NCBI RefSeq assembly: GCF_003234365.2
Contig: NZ_CP126260.1
Span: 744,001-808,000 of the forward strand
Reading direction: 5' to 3'
Length of the DNA: 64,000 bases
DNA from: Curtobacterium sp. MCJR17_020
GTDB taxonomy: Bacteria; Actinomycetota; Actinomycetes; Actinomycetales; Microbacteriaceae
The notes under the pieces were generated by a model. It searched no databases. It saw nothing but the letters and a program-made list of their open reading frames with translations, and was not told the origin of the DNA. Below, piece by piece: positions 48,153-56,065 of the stretch (position 1 is its first letter; every line of letters begins with the position of its first letter). Made by a program: the position numbers and the translations under genes.

Positions 48153-49862
48153 GTGACCCCGGCCCGTCGGTGGCTCGCGCTCGGCGGGCTCTGCCTCGGC
48201 TTCTTCATGCTGCTGCTGGACAGCACGATCGTGTCCGTCGCCCTGCCGGACATCGGCAGCGACCTCGGCACCGACGCGTCGCTGTCGGTCTGGGTCAACA
48301 GCGCCTACCTGTTCGCGTTCGCCGTGCCGCTCCTCGTCGCCGGACGGCTCGGCGACCGCTTCGGGCACCGCCGGGTCTACCTGCTCGGGCTCGTCGTGTT
48401 CACCGTCGCGTCGGTCGGGTGCGCGTTCGCACCGGGGATCGGCGCGCTCATCGTCTGGCGTGCCGTGCAGGGCGTCGGCGCCGCGCTGCTGACACCCCAG
48501 TGCCTGACCGTCATCCGCTCGTTGTTCGAACCGCCCCGGCTCGCCGTCGCGCTCGCCGTCTGGAGCGCCGGTGGCGGTGCGGCGACCGTCGCCGGCCCGA
48601 TCGTCGGCGGCGTGCTCGTCGAGGCGTGGGGCTGGCCGTCCGTCTTCCTGGTGAACGTGCCCGTCGGCATCGTCACCGCCGTCGCCGTGCTCCGGTTCGT
48701 GCCGGTGTCCCGACGCATCGCGGTGCCCCTGCCGGTGCTCGCCGTCGTCGGGGTGACCGCCGGGGTGTTCGCGGTCGTCGTGGGCGTCCAGGGCACGGGC
48801 GACGGCGTCCTCGCGGCACCCCTGCCGCGGGTCGGTCTGGTGGTGCTCGGCGCACTCGTCACCGCTGCGGTGCTCACGGTGCAGCGCCGCGCGGGGGACC
48901 GGGCGCTCGTTCCGCTCGCATTGTTCCGTGACCGCGGGTTCGTCACCGGCTCGTGGGGCGCGACCGCCGCGTCGTTCTGCGTCGGCTCTGCCCCGATCCC
49001 GCTCATGCTCGACCTGCAGGACGGACGTGGTCTCGGACCCGGCGCCGCGGCCCTCGTGCTCGTGCCGATGGGGGTCGCCTGCCTGGCCGCCGCACCGTTC
49101 GTCGGCCGCACGACGAACACCGCGGGCCCCCGTGCGACGGCGACCATCGGCGCCGTCCTGCTCGTCGTCTCGGTGGCGGTCACCGCCGTGCTCATCGGGA
49201 CAGCGGCACCCCTCTGTGCGGTGGCGACGGCGTTCACCGGCTTCGGGGTCGCGAACGCGTTCGTCTGGTCCCCGTTCTCGCTCGCGGCGGTGCTCGGGGC
49301 CGGACCGGCGACCATCGGTGCGGCGTCGAGCACCTTCAACACCGTGAAGCAGCTCGGCGCCGTCCTGGGCAGCACGGTCACCGCCGTGCTGCTCGCGGTG
49401 TCGACCGACGCGGTCGCCCTCGGTGCCCTGGCGCTGGCGGCTCTCGGGGCACTCGTGGCAGCCGCGTCCCTGCCAGGGCGAGCGCCGGTGGTCCTGACCG
49501 GCGCGGTCGTGCACGGCGCCGGGGTCGGGCACGGGCTCGGGTTCCCGACCGCCAACCTGCTGCCCGACGACGGCGGCGCGGTGCCGTCGGACGGGGTCTA
49601 CGTCGGCTGGCTCACCGCGCCGACGTGGTCCGGTGCCCGGGAGGCCCTCGTGTCGATCGGCAGCAACAGCACCTTCGCCGACCGGCCGCGCACCGTCGAG
49701 ATCCACGTACTCGACTTCGACGGGGACCTGTACGGCACCCCCGTCGAGCTCACCGTCGGCCGTCGGCTCCGACGGCAGCGCACGTTCCCCGGGCCGGACG
49801 CCCTCGTCGCCGCGATGCGGGCCGACGAGCGCCGTGCCCGCACCCTGCTCGCCCGCTCCTGA
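48153..49862 (+). CDS. MFS transporter fused to a riboflavin kinase domain
   Basis: A 569-residue fusion. Residues 1-440 are a DHA2-type MFS transporter with 14 hydrophobic segments; GRLGDRFGHRRVY is motif A and DSTIVSVALPDIG fits motif D1. Residues 448-569 match the riboflavin kinase (flavokinase) domain of RibF: GAGVGHGLGFPTANL (nucleotide/Mg site with PTAN), GVYVGWL, SIGSNSTF, VEIHVLDFDGDLYG with the catalytic Glu, and an LRRQRTFPGPDAL end. An even TM count puts the kinase in the cytosol. The frame is open across the junction. GTG 48153 is two bases past the previous stop. It may import riboflavin and trap it as FMN for neighbouring monooxygenases. Confidence 0.9.
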   Translation: MTPARRWLALGGLCLGFFMLLLDSTIVSVALPDIGSDLGTDASLSVWVNSAYLFAFAVPLLVAGRLGDRFGHRRVYLLGLVVFTVASVGCAFAPGIGALIVWRAVQGVGAALLTPQCLTVIRSLFEPPRLAVALAVWSAGGGAATVAGPIVGGVLVEAWGWPSVFLVNVPVGIVTAVAVLRFVPVSRRIAVPLPVLAVVGVTAGVFAVVVGVQGTGDGVLAAPLPRVGLVVLGALVTAAVLTVQRRAGDRALVPLALFRDRGFVTGSWGATAASFCVGSAPIPLMLDLQDGRGLGPGAAALVLVPMGVACLAAAPFVGRTTNTAGPRATATIGAVLLVVSVAVTAVLIGTAAPLCAVATAFTGFGVANAFVWSPFSLAAVLGAGPATIGAASSTFNTVKQLGAVLGSTVTAVLLAVSTDAVALGALALAALGALVAAASLPGRAPVVLTGAVVHGAGVGHGLGFPTANLLPDDGGAVPSDGVYVGWLTAPTWSGAREALVSIGSNSTFADRPRTVEIHVLDFDGDLYGTPVELTVGRRLRRQRTFPGPDALVAAMRADERRARTLLARS

Positions 49863-49876
49863 CCGAGGGATCCACC

Positions 49877-50377
49877 ATGCAGCACGACTTCACCGACGAC
49901 CCGCTCGACATCCGCGAGGCGATCGCCGAGGTCCCCTCCGTCGTGGCCGCCATCGCCGCACGGGTCGAGGGCGTGCCGGTCGTCATGGTGGCGACGTCGT
50001 TCACCGTCGGCGTCTCCTACGACCCGCCGCTCGCGACCGTCGCTGTGCAGCACTCGTCGACGACCTGGCCGGACCTGGCCGGGGCGCCGGTGCTCGGCAT
50101 CTCCGTGCTCGCCGAGGGGCACGCGGCGCAGACCCGGCAGCTGGCCTCCCGCGACCGGGCACAGCGACTGGTCGGCGTGCCGCACGTCGACACCGGGTCG
50201 GGGGCCGTGCTGCTCGACGGCGCCCACTCGTGGCTGGAGTGCTCGGTCGAGGCCGTCCACCGCGCGGGCGACCACGACATCGTGGTGCTGCGGGTGCTCC
50301 GCTTCGCCCGCGACCGCGCCAACGCGGCGCTCGTGTGGCACCGGCCCGCTCGACGGCCAGCAAGCGCCACCGCCTGA
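49877..50377 (+). CDS. Flavin reductase (RutF/HpaC-like)
   Basis: A 166-residue FMN-binding split-barrel reductase. FTVGVSYDPPLATVAVQHSSTTWP is the flavin-binding segment of this family, and GVLAEGH-like SVLAEGHAAQ follows; the middle LECSVEAVHRAGDHDIVVLRV matches the conserved GDH motif. It would reduce FMN with NAD(P)H and supply FMNH2 to the two LLM monooxygenases upstream. ATG lies 14 bases after the MFS-kinase stop with GAGGGA. It is the last gene of the cluster; the next gene is convergent. Confidence 0.92.
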   Translation: MQHDFTDDPLDIREAIAEVPSVVAAIAARVEGVPVVMVATSFTVGVSYDPPLATVAVQHSSTTWPDLAGAPVLGISVLAEGHAAQTRQLASRDRAQRLVGVPHVDTGSGAVLLDGAHSWLECSVEAVHRAGDHDIVVLRVLRFARDRANAALVWHRPARRPASATA

Positions 50378-50492
50378 CGTTCTTTCCCAGGACGCGGGCG
50401 ATGGGAAGCGGAATCGGGTGTACCTGGTCAGAAGTCCTGGCCCGGTACGCCCGAAACGACTCGGTACGCGGCACGACCCCGCGCGACGCCCC

Positions 50493-51080
50493 TCAGGAGG
50501 CCAGCGCCGCCATCTCGCGCACCACGGCCCGGAGCCGCACCGCGAGCTCGTCGTTGCTCCGCACGGAGTCGCGGTGGGCTGCCTCGCTGAGCGCTGACAT
50601 CACGAGCGTCACCGCGGTGCGTGCGGTCTGGTCGTCGGTCCGGGTGCCCACGACGCTGAGCAGGGACTGGCGCGACTCGGCCATCCACCGCATCACCATC
50701 GAGGACATCTCGGGCCGGAGCACCAGCAGCTCCTTCATCCGTCGGCGGTCCTGGGACAGCGGTACGGTCGCCGCGACGAGGGTGCAGAGGTCGTCGACCA
50801 GGCCGCCCTGGGCCTCGGCGAACCACGCGGCGGAGGGCTCCGGGACCTCGACGGAGTCGAGTCCGAGGGCGGCGTGCGCCTTGGACGAGAAGTAGTTGAA
50901 GAAGGTGCGGGGCGAGACGTCGGCATCGGCGCAGATCTGCTCGATGGTGACGCCGTCCAGCCCGTGCGCGGACACCAGTGTCAGGGCCGCGTCGTGCAGC
51001 GCCTGCCGGGTCTGCTGCTTCTTGCGCTCCCGCAGGGTGCACGGCTCCGTCGCCGCTGCAGCTGCCGGGGTGGTGATCAC
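50493..51080 (-). CDS. TetR family transcriptional regulator
   Basis: A 195-residue regulator with RERKKQQTRQALHDAALTLV and the recognition helix DVSPRTFFNYFSSKAHAAL (the NYF-SK variant seen in AcrR/MftR-type proteins). GTG at 51080 is preceded by AGGAG; a longer form with a Pro-run was rejected. It reads in the same direction as, and downstream of, a drug pump gene 75 bases away, so it may be co-transcribed with the pump. Confidence 0.9.
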   Translation of the reverse strand: MITTPAAAAATEPCTLRERKKQQTRQALHDAALTLVSAHGLDGVTIEQICADADVSPRTFFNYFSSKAHAALGLDSVEVPEPSAAWFAEAQGGLVDDLCTLVAATVPLSQDRRRMKELLVLRPEMSSMVMRWMAESRQSLLSVVGTRTDDQTARTAVTLVMSALSEAAHRDSVRSNDELAVRLRAVVREMAALAS

Positions 51081-51155
51081 GTGGACTCCTGGTGGTGGTG
51101 GGGGTGGTGGGCCGCCCGTGCCGGAAAGGGGGCACGGCACGGACGGCCCGGTCGG

Positions 51156-53330
51156 TCACCGACGGTGCGTCGGTGTGGATCCGGTCGGTGTGGATCCGGT
51201 CATCGGACCGGTGAACGAGCCGGCGTCGGCAGCGGCGGCGCCGGCTTCGGCCTCGAGCTGGGCCTCGGCAGACAGGTCGGCACGCTCCTGCAGGGCGGAG
51301 CGCTGGCGCAGCGGCGGCACCCGGAAGAACCAGGTGAGCACGAACGCGAGCAGGATCACCCCGAGGCCGACCCAGTAGATGGTCACGGACGAGGCGTTGA
51401 AGCCCGCCATGAACGGCCGGGTGAGGCGGCTGTCGGCACCGGTCAGGAACGAGGTGTCGTTCGTGCTGGTGGCGCTGTCGCTCGTGGTGTTGCCGTCGTC
51501 GATCTTCTCCGCGAGCTCCGGGGTGAGCTCGTCGACCCAGTAGGAGCGCTGCGAGGCGTTCGACCAGTCGACGGACACGGTGCCGTCCTGCACGCTGGCG
51601 TGTGCCTGGTCGGCGACCTGCTCGAGGGCGGACTGCTCGGCCGCCGGCGTCGCCGCTGCGACCTGCTGGTCGATGGCGGACTGGGCCGAGGCGGCGGGGA
51701 CCGCACCGGCGGCGACCTGCTGCTGCACGGCTGCCGTGACCTGCTCGGTGACCGCGGCGTCGGCGGCCTGCGTCGCCTTCGCGGAGGCAGCGTCGAGCTG
51801 CGACTGCACGGTCTTCGTCAGCGGGGTGACGACGGGCGTCCAGATCTTGTCCATCGCGCCCTGGTTCGCCTTCGCGCTGGCGACGGTGGGGTTGAGCGCG
51901 GCGTTGAGCGCCGGGCCGAGGTCCTTCTCGTTCGTGGTCGCGTGCAGGATGTTCGCCGGCATCACCGAGAACAGGATCGACAGCAGGACGGCGGTGCCGA
52001 GCGTTCCACCGATCTGCCGGAAGAACGTGGCGGACGACGTGGCGACGCCCATGTCACGGGCCTCGACGGAGCCCTGCGAGGCCAGGGTCAGCGACTGCAT
52101 GACCGAGCCGAGGCCGAGGCCGATCAGGAACATGCCGATCATCAGGAACCAGAGCGGCTTGTCGATCGACATGAAGGTCAGGACGACGTAGCCGGCGGAC
52201 ACGAGCGCGGTGCCGATGACCGGGAAGATCCGGTAGCGGCCGACGCGGGCGACGATCTGACCGCTCGTGATCGAGGCGATCATGAGCCCGCCGACCAGGG
52301 GCAGCGTGGCGAAGCCGGACTCGGTCGGGGTGAGCCCCACGACGATCTGCAGGTAGAGCGGGATGGTGAGCATCGCACCGAACATCGCGAAGCCGACCAG
52401 GAACCCGATGACGGTCGCCATCGAGAACGTGCCCGAGCGGAAGAGCTTGAGCGGGATGATCGCCGCGTCGCCCATCTTCGACTCGATGAGCAGCAGCCCG
52501 ATCAGGCCGACGACCCCGACGACGTAGCAGGCGATGGCGGCGGGGGAACCCCAGCCCCAGATGCGGCCCTGTTCGGCGACGAGCAGCAGCGGCACGAGCG
52601 TGACGATGACGGCGGTCGCGCCCCACCAGTCGACCTTGGGCTTCGCGTCGTCGGCACTGTGCACCTTCGGCAGGTGCAGGAAGACGATGACCATGAGGAG
52701 CGCGGCGACGCCGATCGGCACGTTGATCAGCAGGACCCAGCGCCATCCCGTGATCCACAGGATCTCGGAGGAACCGGCGAGCAGCCCGCCGATGAGCGGC
52801 CCGATGACGGACGAGATGCCGAACACGGCGAGGAAGTAGCCCTGGTACTTGGCACGTTCGCGCGGGGCGAGGATGTCGCCCATGATCGCGAGCGGCAGCG
52901 ACATCAGCGCACCGGCACCGATGCCCTGCACGGCGCGGAAGGCCGCGAGCATGAGCATCGAGGTGGACATCGACGACAGGACGGCACCGAGGATGAACAC
53001 GACGATGCCGAAGATGTAGAGGGGCCGGCGGCCGAAGATGTCGGAGAGCTTGCCGTAGATCGGCGTCGCGATCGTCGAGGTGATCAGGTAGGCCGTGGTG
53101 ACCCAGGCCTGCTGGTCGAGGCCGTGCAGGTCGTCGCCGATGGTGCGGATCGCCGTGCCGAACACCGTCTGGCCGAGGGACGACAGGAACATGCCCGCCA
53201 TCAGGCCGTAGATCACCAGGAGGATCTGGCGGTGGGTCATCAGGGGCTGCGGGCCGGTCCCGCCGGAGGCTGCTGGGGCCTCGGCGGTGTGCCGACCGTG
53301 CTGCACCTGGACGGGTGCGGTGGCGGTCAT
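51156..53330 (-). CDS. DHA2-family MFS drug efflux transporter with a large extracellular loop
   Basis: A 724-residue 14-TM transporter. Motif A GKLSDIFGRRPLY and motif C-like GPLIGGLLAG mark a proton-coupled exporter of the EmrB/QacA type. Between TM13 and TM14 (about residues 460-646) lies an unusually long hydrophilic insert, predicted to be outside the cell, rich in Ala/Gln helices (TQAADAAVTEQVTAAVQQQV and similar). The C-terminal tail is Ala/Gly/Thr-rich. AAAGGAG precedes ATG 53330. It is divergent from a MarR gene with a palindrome between them, a classic drug-pump arrangement. Confidence 0.93.
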   Translation of the reverse strand: MTATAPVQVQHGRHTAEAPAASGGTGPQPLMTHRQILLVIYGLMAGMFLSSLGQTVFGTAIRTIGDDLHGLDQQAWVTTAYLITSTIATPIYGKLSDIFGRRPLYIFGIVVFILGAVLSSMSTSMLMLAAFRAVQGIGAGALMSLPLAIMGDILAPRERAKYQGYFLAVFGISSVIGPLIGGLLAGSSEILWITGWRWVLLINVPIGVAALLMVIVFLHLPKVHSADDAKPKVDWWGATAVIVTLVPLLLVAEQGRIWGWGSPAAIACYVVGVVGLIGLLLIESKMGDAAIIPLKLFRSGTFSMATVIGFLVGFAMFGAMLTIPLYLQIVVGLTPTESGFATLPLVGGLMIASITSGQIVARVGRYRIFPVIGTALVSAGYVVLTFMSIDKPLWFLMIGMFLIGLGLGSVMQSLTLASQGSVEARDMGVATSSATFFRQIGGTLGTAVLLSILFSVMPANILHATTNEKDLGPALNAALNPTVASAKANQGAMDKIWTPVVTPLTKTVQSQLDAASAKATQAADAAVTEQVTAAVQQQVAAGAVPAASAQSAIDQQVAAATPAAEQSALEQVADQAHASVQDGTVSVDWSNASQRSYWVDELTPELAEKIDDGNTTSDSATSTNDTSFLTGADSRLTRPFMAGFNASSVTIYWVGLGVILLAFVLTWFFRVPPLRQRSALQERADLSAEAQLEAEAGAAAADAGSFTGPMTGSTPTGSTPTHRR

Positions 53331-53382
53331 CGAACTCCTTTTTCGCGCTGTGTAACTTTGCAGACCGCGCAACGATACATCT

Positions 53383-53401
53383 GTTGCTTCCAGCAAGCAA
53401 C
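53383..53401. promoter_or_regulatory. MarR operator candidate
   Basis: GTTGCTT-CCAGC-AAGCAAC, a perfect 7-bp inverted repeat, lies midway in the AT-richer gap between the drug pump and the MarR gene. GATACAT just upstream could be a -10. Confidence 0.6.
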
Positions 53402-53426
53402 TAAATGTGCCCACTACGCTGGCCCC

Positions 53427-53891
53427 ATGTCCGACGACCGGCGTGCCGCCGAGCGACTCCTGCGATCCCAGCTCGACCGGCTGTGGGTCCGGCAGACCCT
53501 GCGTTCCTCGCTCATCGAGTCCCGCGGCGGCCTCGACCCGACCGCGCGGGTGATCCTGCGAGCCGTCGCCGGTCACGGACCGGTCCGGGCGACCGCGATC
53601 GCCGACGCGACGGGCCTGTCCCGCCCGGTGATCAGTCGCCGGGTGGCGTCGCTGGTCGAGGCCGAGCACCTGGTCGGCTCGCCGGACCCCGCCGACGGCC
53701 GAGCGACCCTGGTCTCGCTCGCACCCGCGGGCAAGCAGTTGCTCGACCAGCTCGACGCCGCCGGTGCCGAGGTCTTCGACGACCTCACCGAGGAGTTCGC
53801 CTCGGACGAGCTGCGCTCGCTCGCCGAGATGCTCACGCGGCTGAACGACCGGGCCGACGCGGTCCTCGGGATCGGCACCACACGCCCGTGA
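53427..53891 (+). CDS. MarR family transcriptional regulator
   Basis: A 154-residue winged-helix regulator. The recognition region is ATAIADATGLSRPVISRRVASLVEAEHL, the wing SPDPADGRATLVSLAPAG. It is divergent from the efflux pump and likely its drug-responsive repressor. ATG 53427; no strong ribosome binding site. Confidence 0.92.
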   Translation: MSDDRRAAERLLRSQLDRLWVRQTLRSSLIESRGGLDPTARVILRAVAGHGPVRATAIADATGLSRPVISRRVASLVEAEHLVGSPDPADGRATLVSLAPAGKQLLDQLDAAGAEVFDDLTEEFASDELRSLAEMLTRLNDRADAVLGIGTTRP

Positions 53892-53940
53892 CGTGACCCG
53901 GCCGTCACTGCGGAGCGTGCATTCGAGATACCGTTGGTGT

Positions 53941-55740
53941 ATGAGCACGGACACCGCCACCACCACCGAGACCACCGACGAGGGGCCCGTGGTGACCTTC
54001 GCCGATCTCGGCCTGAGCGATGCTGTGCTCAAGGCCGTCAAGGACATCGGCTACGAAACCCCTTCCGCCATCCAGGAAGCCACCATCCCCACGCTGCTCG
54101 ACGGCCGCGACGTCGTCGGCCTCGCGCAGACCGGAACCGGCAAGACCGCCGCCTTCGCGCTGCCGATCCTGTCCCGCATGGAGCCCGGCAGCAAGAAGCC
54201 GCAGGCCCTCGTGCTGTCCCCGACCCGCGAGCTCGCCCTGCAGGTGTGCGAGGCGTTCGAGCAGTTCGCGTCGCACATGAAGCACGTCCACGTCCTGCCG
54301 GTCTACGGCGGCCAGGCGTACGGCGTGCAGCTGTCCGCCCTGCGCCGCGGCGTCGACGTCATCGTCGGCACCCCCGGTCGCATCATGGACCACCTGGCGA
54401 AGGGCACGCTCGACCTGTCCGAGCTGAAGTACCTCGTGCTCGACGAGGCCGACGAGATGCTGAAGATGGGCTTCGCCGAGGACGTCGAGACGATCCTGGC
54501 GGACACCCCCGACGACAAGCAGGTCGCCCTGTTCTCCGCGACCATGCCCGCCCAGATCCGCCGCATCTCGCAGCAGTACCTGACGGACCCGGCCGAGATC
54601 ACCGTCAAGACCAAGACGAAGACCGCCGCGAACATCACGCAGCGCTACCTGATGGTCGCGTACCCGCAGAAGGTCGACGCCCTGACCCGCATCCTCGAGG
54701 TCGAGGACTTCGAGGGCATGATCATCTTCGTCCGCACCAAGAGCGAGACCGAGACCCTGGCCGAGAAGCTCCGGGCCCGTGGCTACGCCGCAGCCGCCAT
54801 CAGCGGTGACGTCGCCCAGGCCCAGCGCGAGCGGACCGTCAACCAGCTGAAGTCCGGCAAGCTCGACATCCTCGTCGCCACCGACGTCGCCGCCCGTGGC
54901 CTCGACGTCGACCGCATCACCCACGTCGTGAACTACGACATCCCGGTCGACATCGAGTCCTACGTGCACCGCATCGGCCGCACCGGTCGTGCCGGCCGCT
55001 CGGGCGACTCGATCAGCTTCGTCACCCCCCGCGAGCGTCGCCTGCTCTCCGCGATCGAGCGCCACACGAAGCAGCCGCTCACCCAGATGCAGCTGCCGAC
55101 GATCGACGACGTCAACGAGACGCGCCTGACCCGCTTCGACGACGCGATCACCGCGGCGCTCGAGGACCAGGGTCGCATCGCCGCCTTCCGCGACGTCATC
55201 GCGCACTACGTCGAGCACCACGACGTCCCCTCGGACGACGTCGCCGCCGCCCTGGCCGTCGTGGCGCAGGGCGACTCGCCGCTGCTCCTGACCGCAGCCG
55301 ACGACGCCCTCCGCACGCAGATGGAGCGCGACGCCCGCCGTGGCGAGCGCGACGACCGTGGCGCACGCGACGACCGTGGCCCGCGCAGCGACCGTGGTGG
55401 CGACCGCGAGCGTGCGCCCCGCCGTTCGCAGCCGATGACCGCCTACCGCATCGAGGTCGGCCGTCGTCACCGCGTCGAGCCGCGCCAGATCGTCGGCGCC
55501 CTGGCGAACGAGGGCGGCCTGCGCCGCGACGACTTCGGTGCGATCCGCATCCAGCCGGACTTCTCCATCGTCGAGCTGCCCGCCGACATGGACGGCGGCG
55601 TGCTCGACCGCCTGACCGACACCCGGATCAGCGGCAAGCTCATCGAGATCAAGCCCGACCGCCGTGGTGGTGGCCGCCGGTACGAGGACCGCGACCGCGC
55701 GCCCCGCGACGACCGTCCGGAGCGCAAGCCGCGCTACTGA
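53941..55740 (+). CDS. DEAD-box RNA helicase (DeaD/CsdA-like)
   Basis: A 599-residue ATP-dependent RNA helicase. Q motif FADLGLSDAVLKAVKDIGYETPSAIQ, Walker A AQTGTGKT (62-69), PTRELA, Walker B DEAD in LVLDEADEML, SAT, and motif VI HRIGRTGRAGR are all present. After the helicase core come a linker, an Arg/Asp/Gly-rich stretch (ERDDRGARDDRGPRSDRGG) and a DbpA-type RNA-binding domain (about residues 500-575), then a second RGG-like basic tail. It probably unwinds RNA in ribosome assembly or cold adaptation. ATG 53941 follows GTTGGTGT without a good ribosome binding site. Confidence 0.96.
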   Translation: MSTDTATTTETTDEGPVVTFADLGLSDAVLKAVKDIGYETPSAIQEATIPTLLDGRDVVGLAQTGTGKTAAFALPILSRMEPGSKKPQALVLSPTRELALQVCEAFEQFASHMKHVHVLPVYGGQAYGVQLSALRRGVDVIVGTPGRIMDHLAKGTLDLSELKYLVLDEADEMLKMGFAEDVETILADTPDDKQVALFSATMPAQIRRISQQYLTDPAEITVKTKTKTAANITQRYLMVAYPQKVDALTRILEVEDFEGMIIFVRTKSETETLAEKLRARGYAAAAISGDVAQAQRERTVNQLKSGKLDILVATDVAARGLDVDRITHVVNYDIPVDIESYVHRIGRTGRAGRSGDSISFVTPRERRLLSAIERHTKQPLTQMQLPTIDDVNETRLTRFDDAITAALEDQGRIAAFRDVIAHYVEHHDVPSDDVAAALAVVAQGDSPLLLTAADDALRTQMERDARRGERDDRGARDDRGPRSDRGGDRERAPRRSQPMTAYRIEVGRRHRVEPRQIVGALANEGGLRRDDFGAIRIQPDFSIVELPADMDGGVLDRLTDTRISGKLIEIKPDRRGGGRRYEDRDRAPRDDRPERKPRY

Positions 55741-56065
55741 CGCGAGCCGCGTCCTGGGCGCGAGCCGCGTCCTGGACGCGACCCCATCCTGACGGGAGGT
55801 GGGCCCCACCAGCCGGTACCGGCGCACCGCGCCAGCGGGGTGACGGCCGTGCCTGGAGGGACGGTGCCAGCTGGCACCGTGCCTCCCGTCCGTCGTCCGG
55901 TCGCGTCTCCCGCCGCGTGCCGCCCCGCGTGCCGGCGTTGCGTCACCAGCCTTGCGGTGCGGGGAACCGCAGATCACGCTCGGATCCGTTCCCCTGGCGC
56001 CCGAGCGGTGCTGTGATACCTGGAGCCGTGACGCAGGGAGCCGCGGAGAAGGCAGGGGAACGAAC
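55741..56065. other. Gene-free gap with GACGGGAGGC-family hairpin (copy 7)
   Basis: It opens with an imperfect duplication of GCGAGCCGCGTCCTGG. At 55856-55890 lies a hairpin of the repeat family, GGAGGGACGGTGCC-AGCT-GGCACCGTGCCTCC, 120 bases after the helicase stop. A small TGCGGT...ACCGCA hairpin lies near 55955. The remainder should hold the promoter of the secreted-protein gene; no clear -10/-35 or riboswitch was identified. Confidence 0.6.

Noticed and set aside
48153..49862. Two separate genes (transporter and kinase) joined by sequencing error
   Set aside because: The frame stays open with no internal stop, no ribosome binding site or start lies before the kinase part, and codon pattern does not change across the junction. 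Read data would still be needed to exclude an error fully.
55741..56065. ydaO-type c-di-AMP riboswitch before the secreted Fn3 gene
   Set aside because: Some GC-rich helices are present, but I could not find the conserved core words in order.
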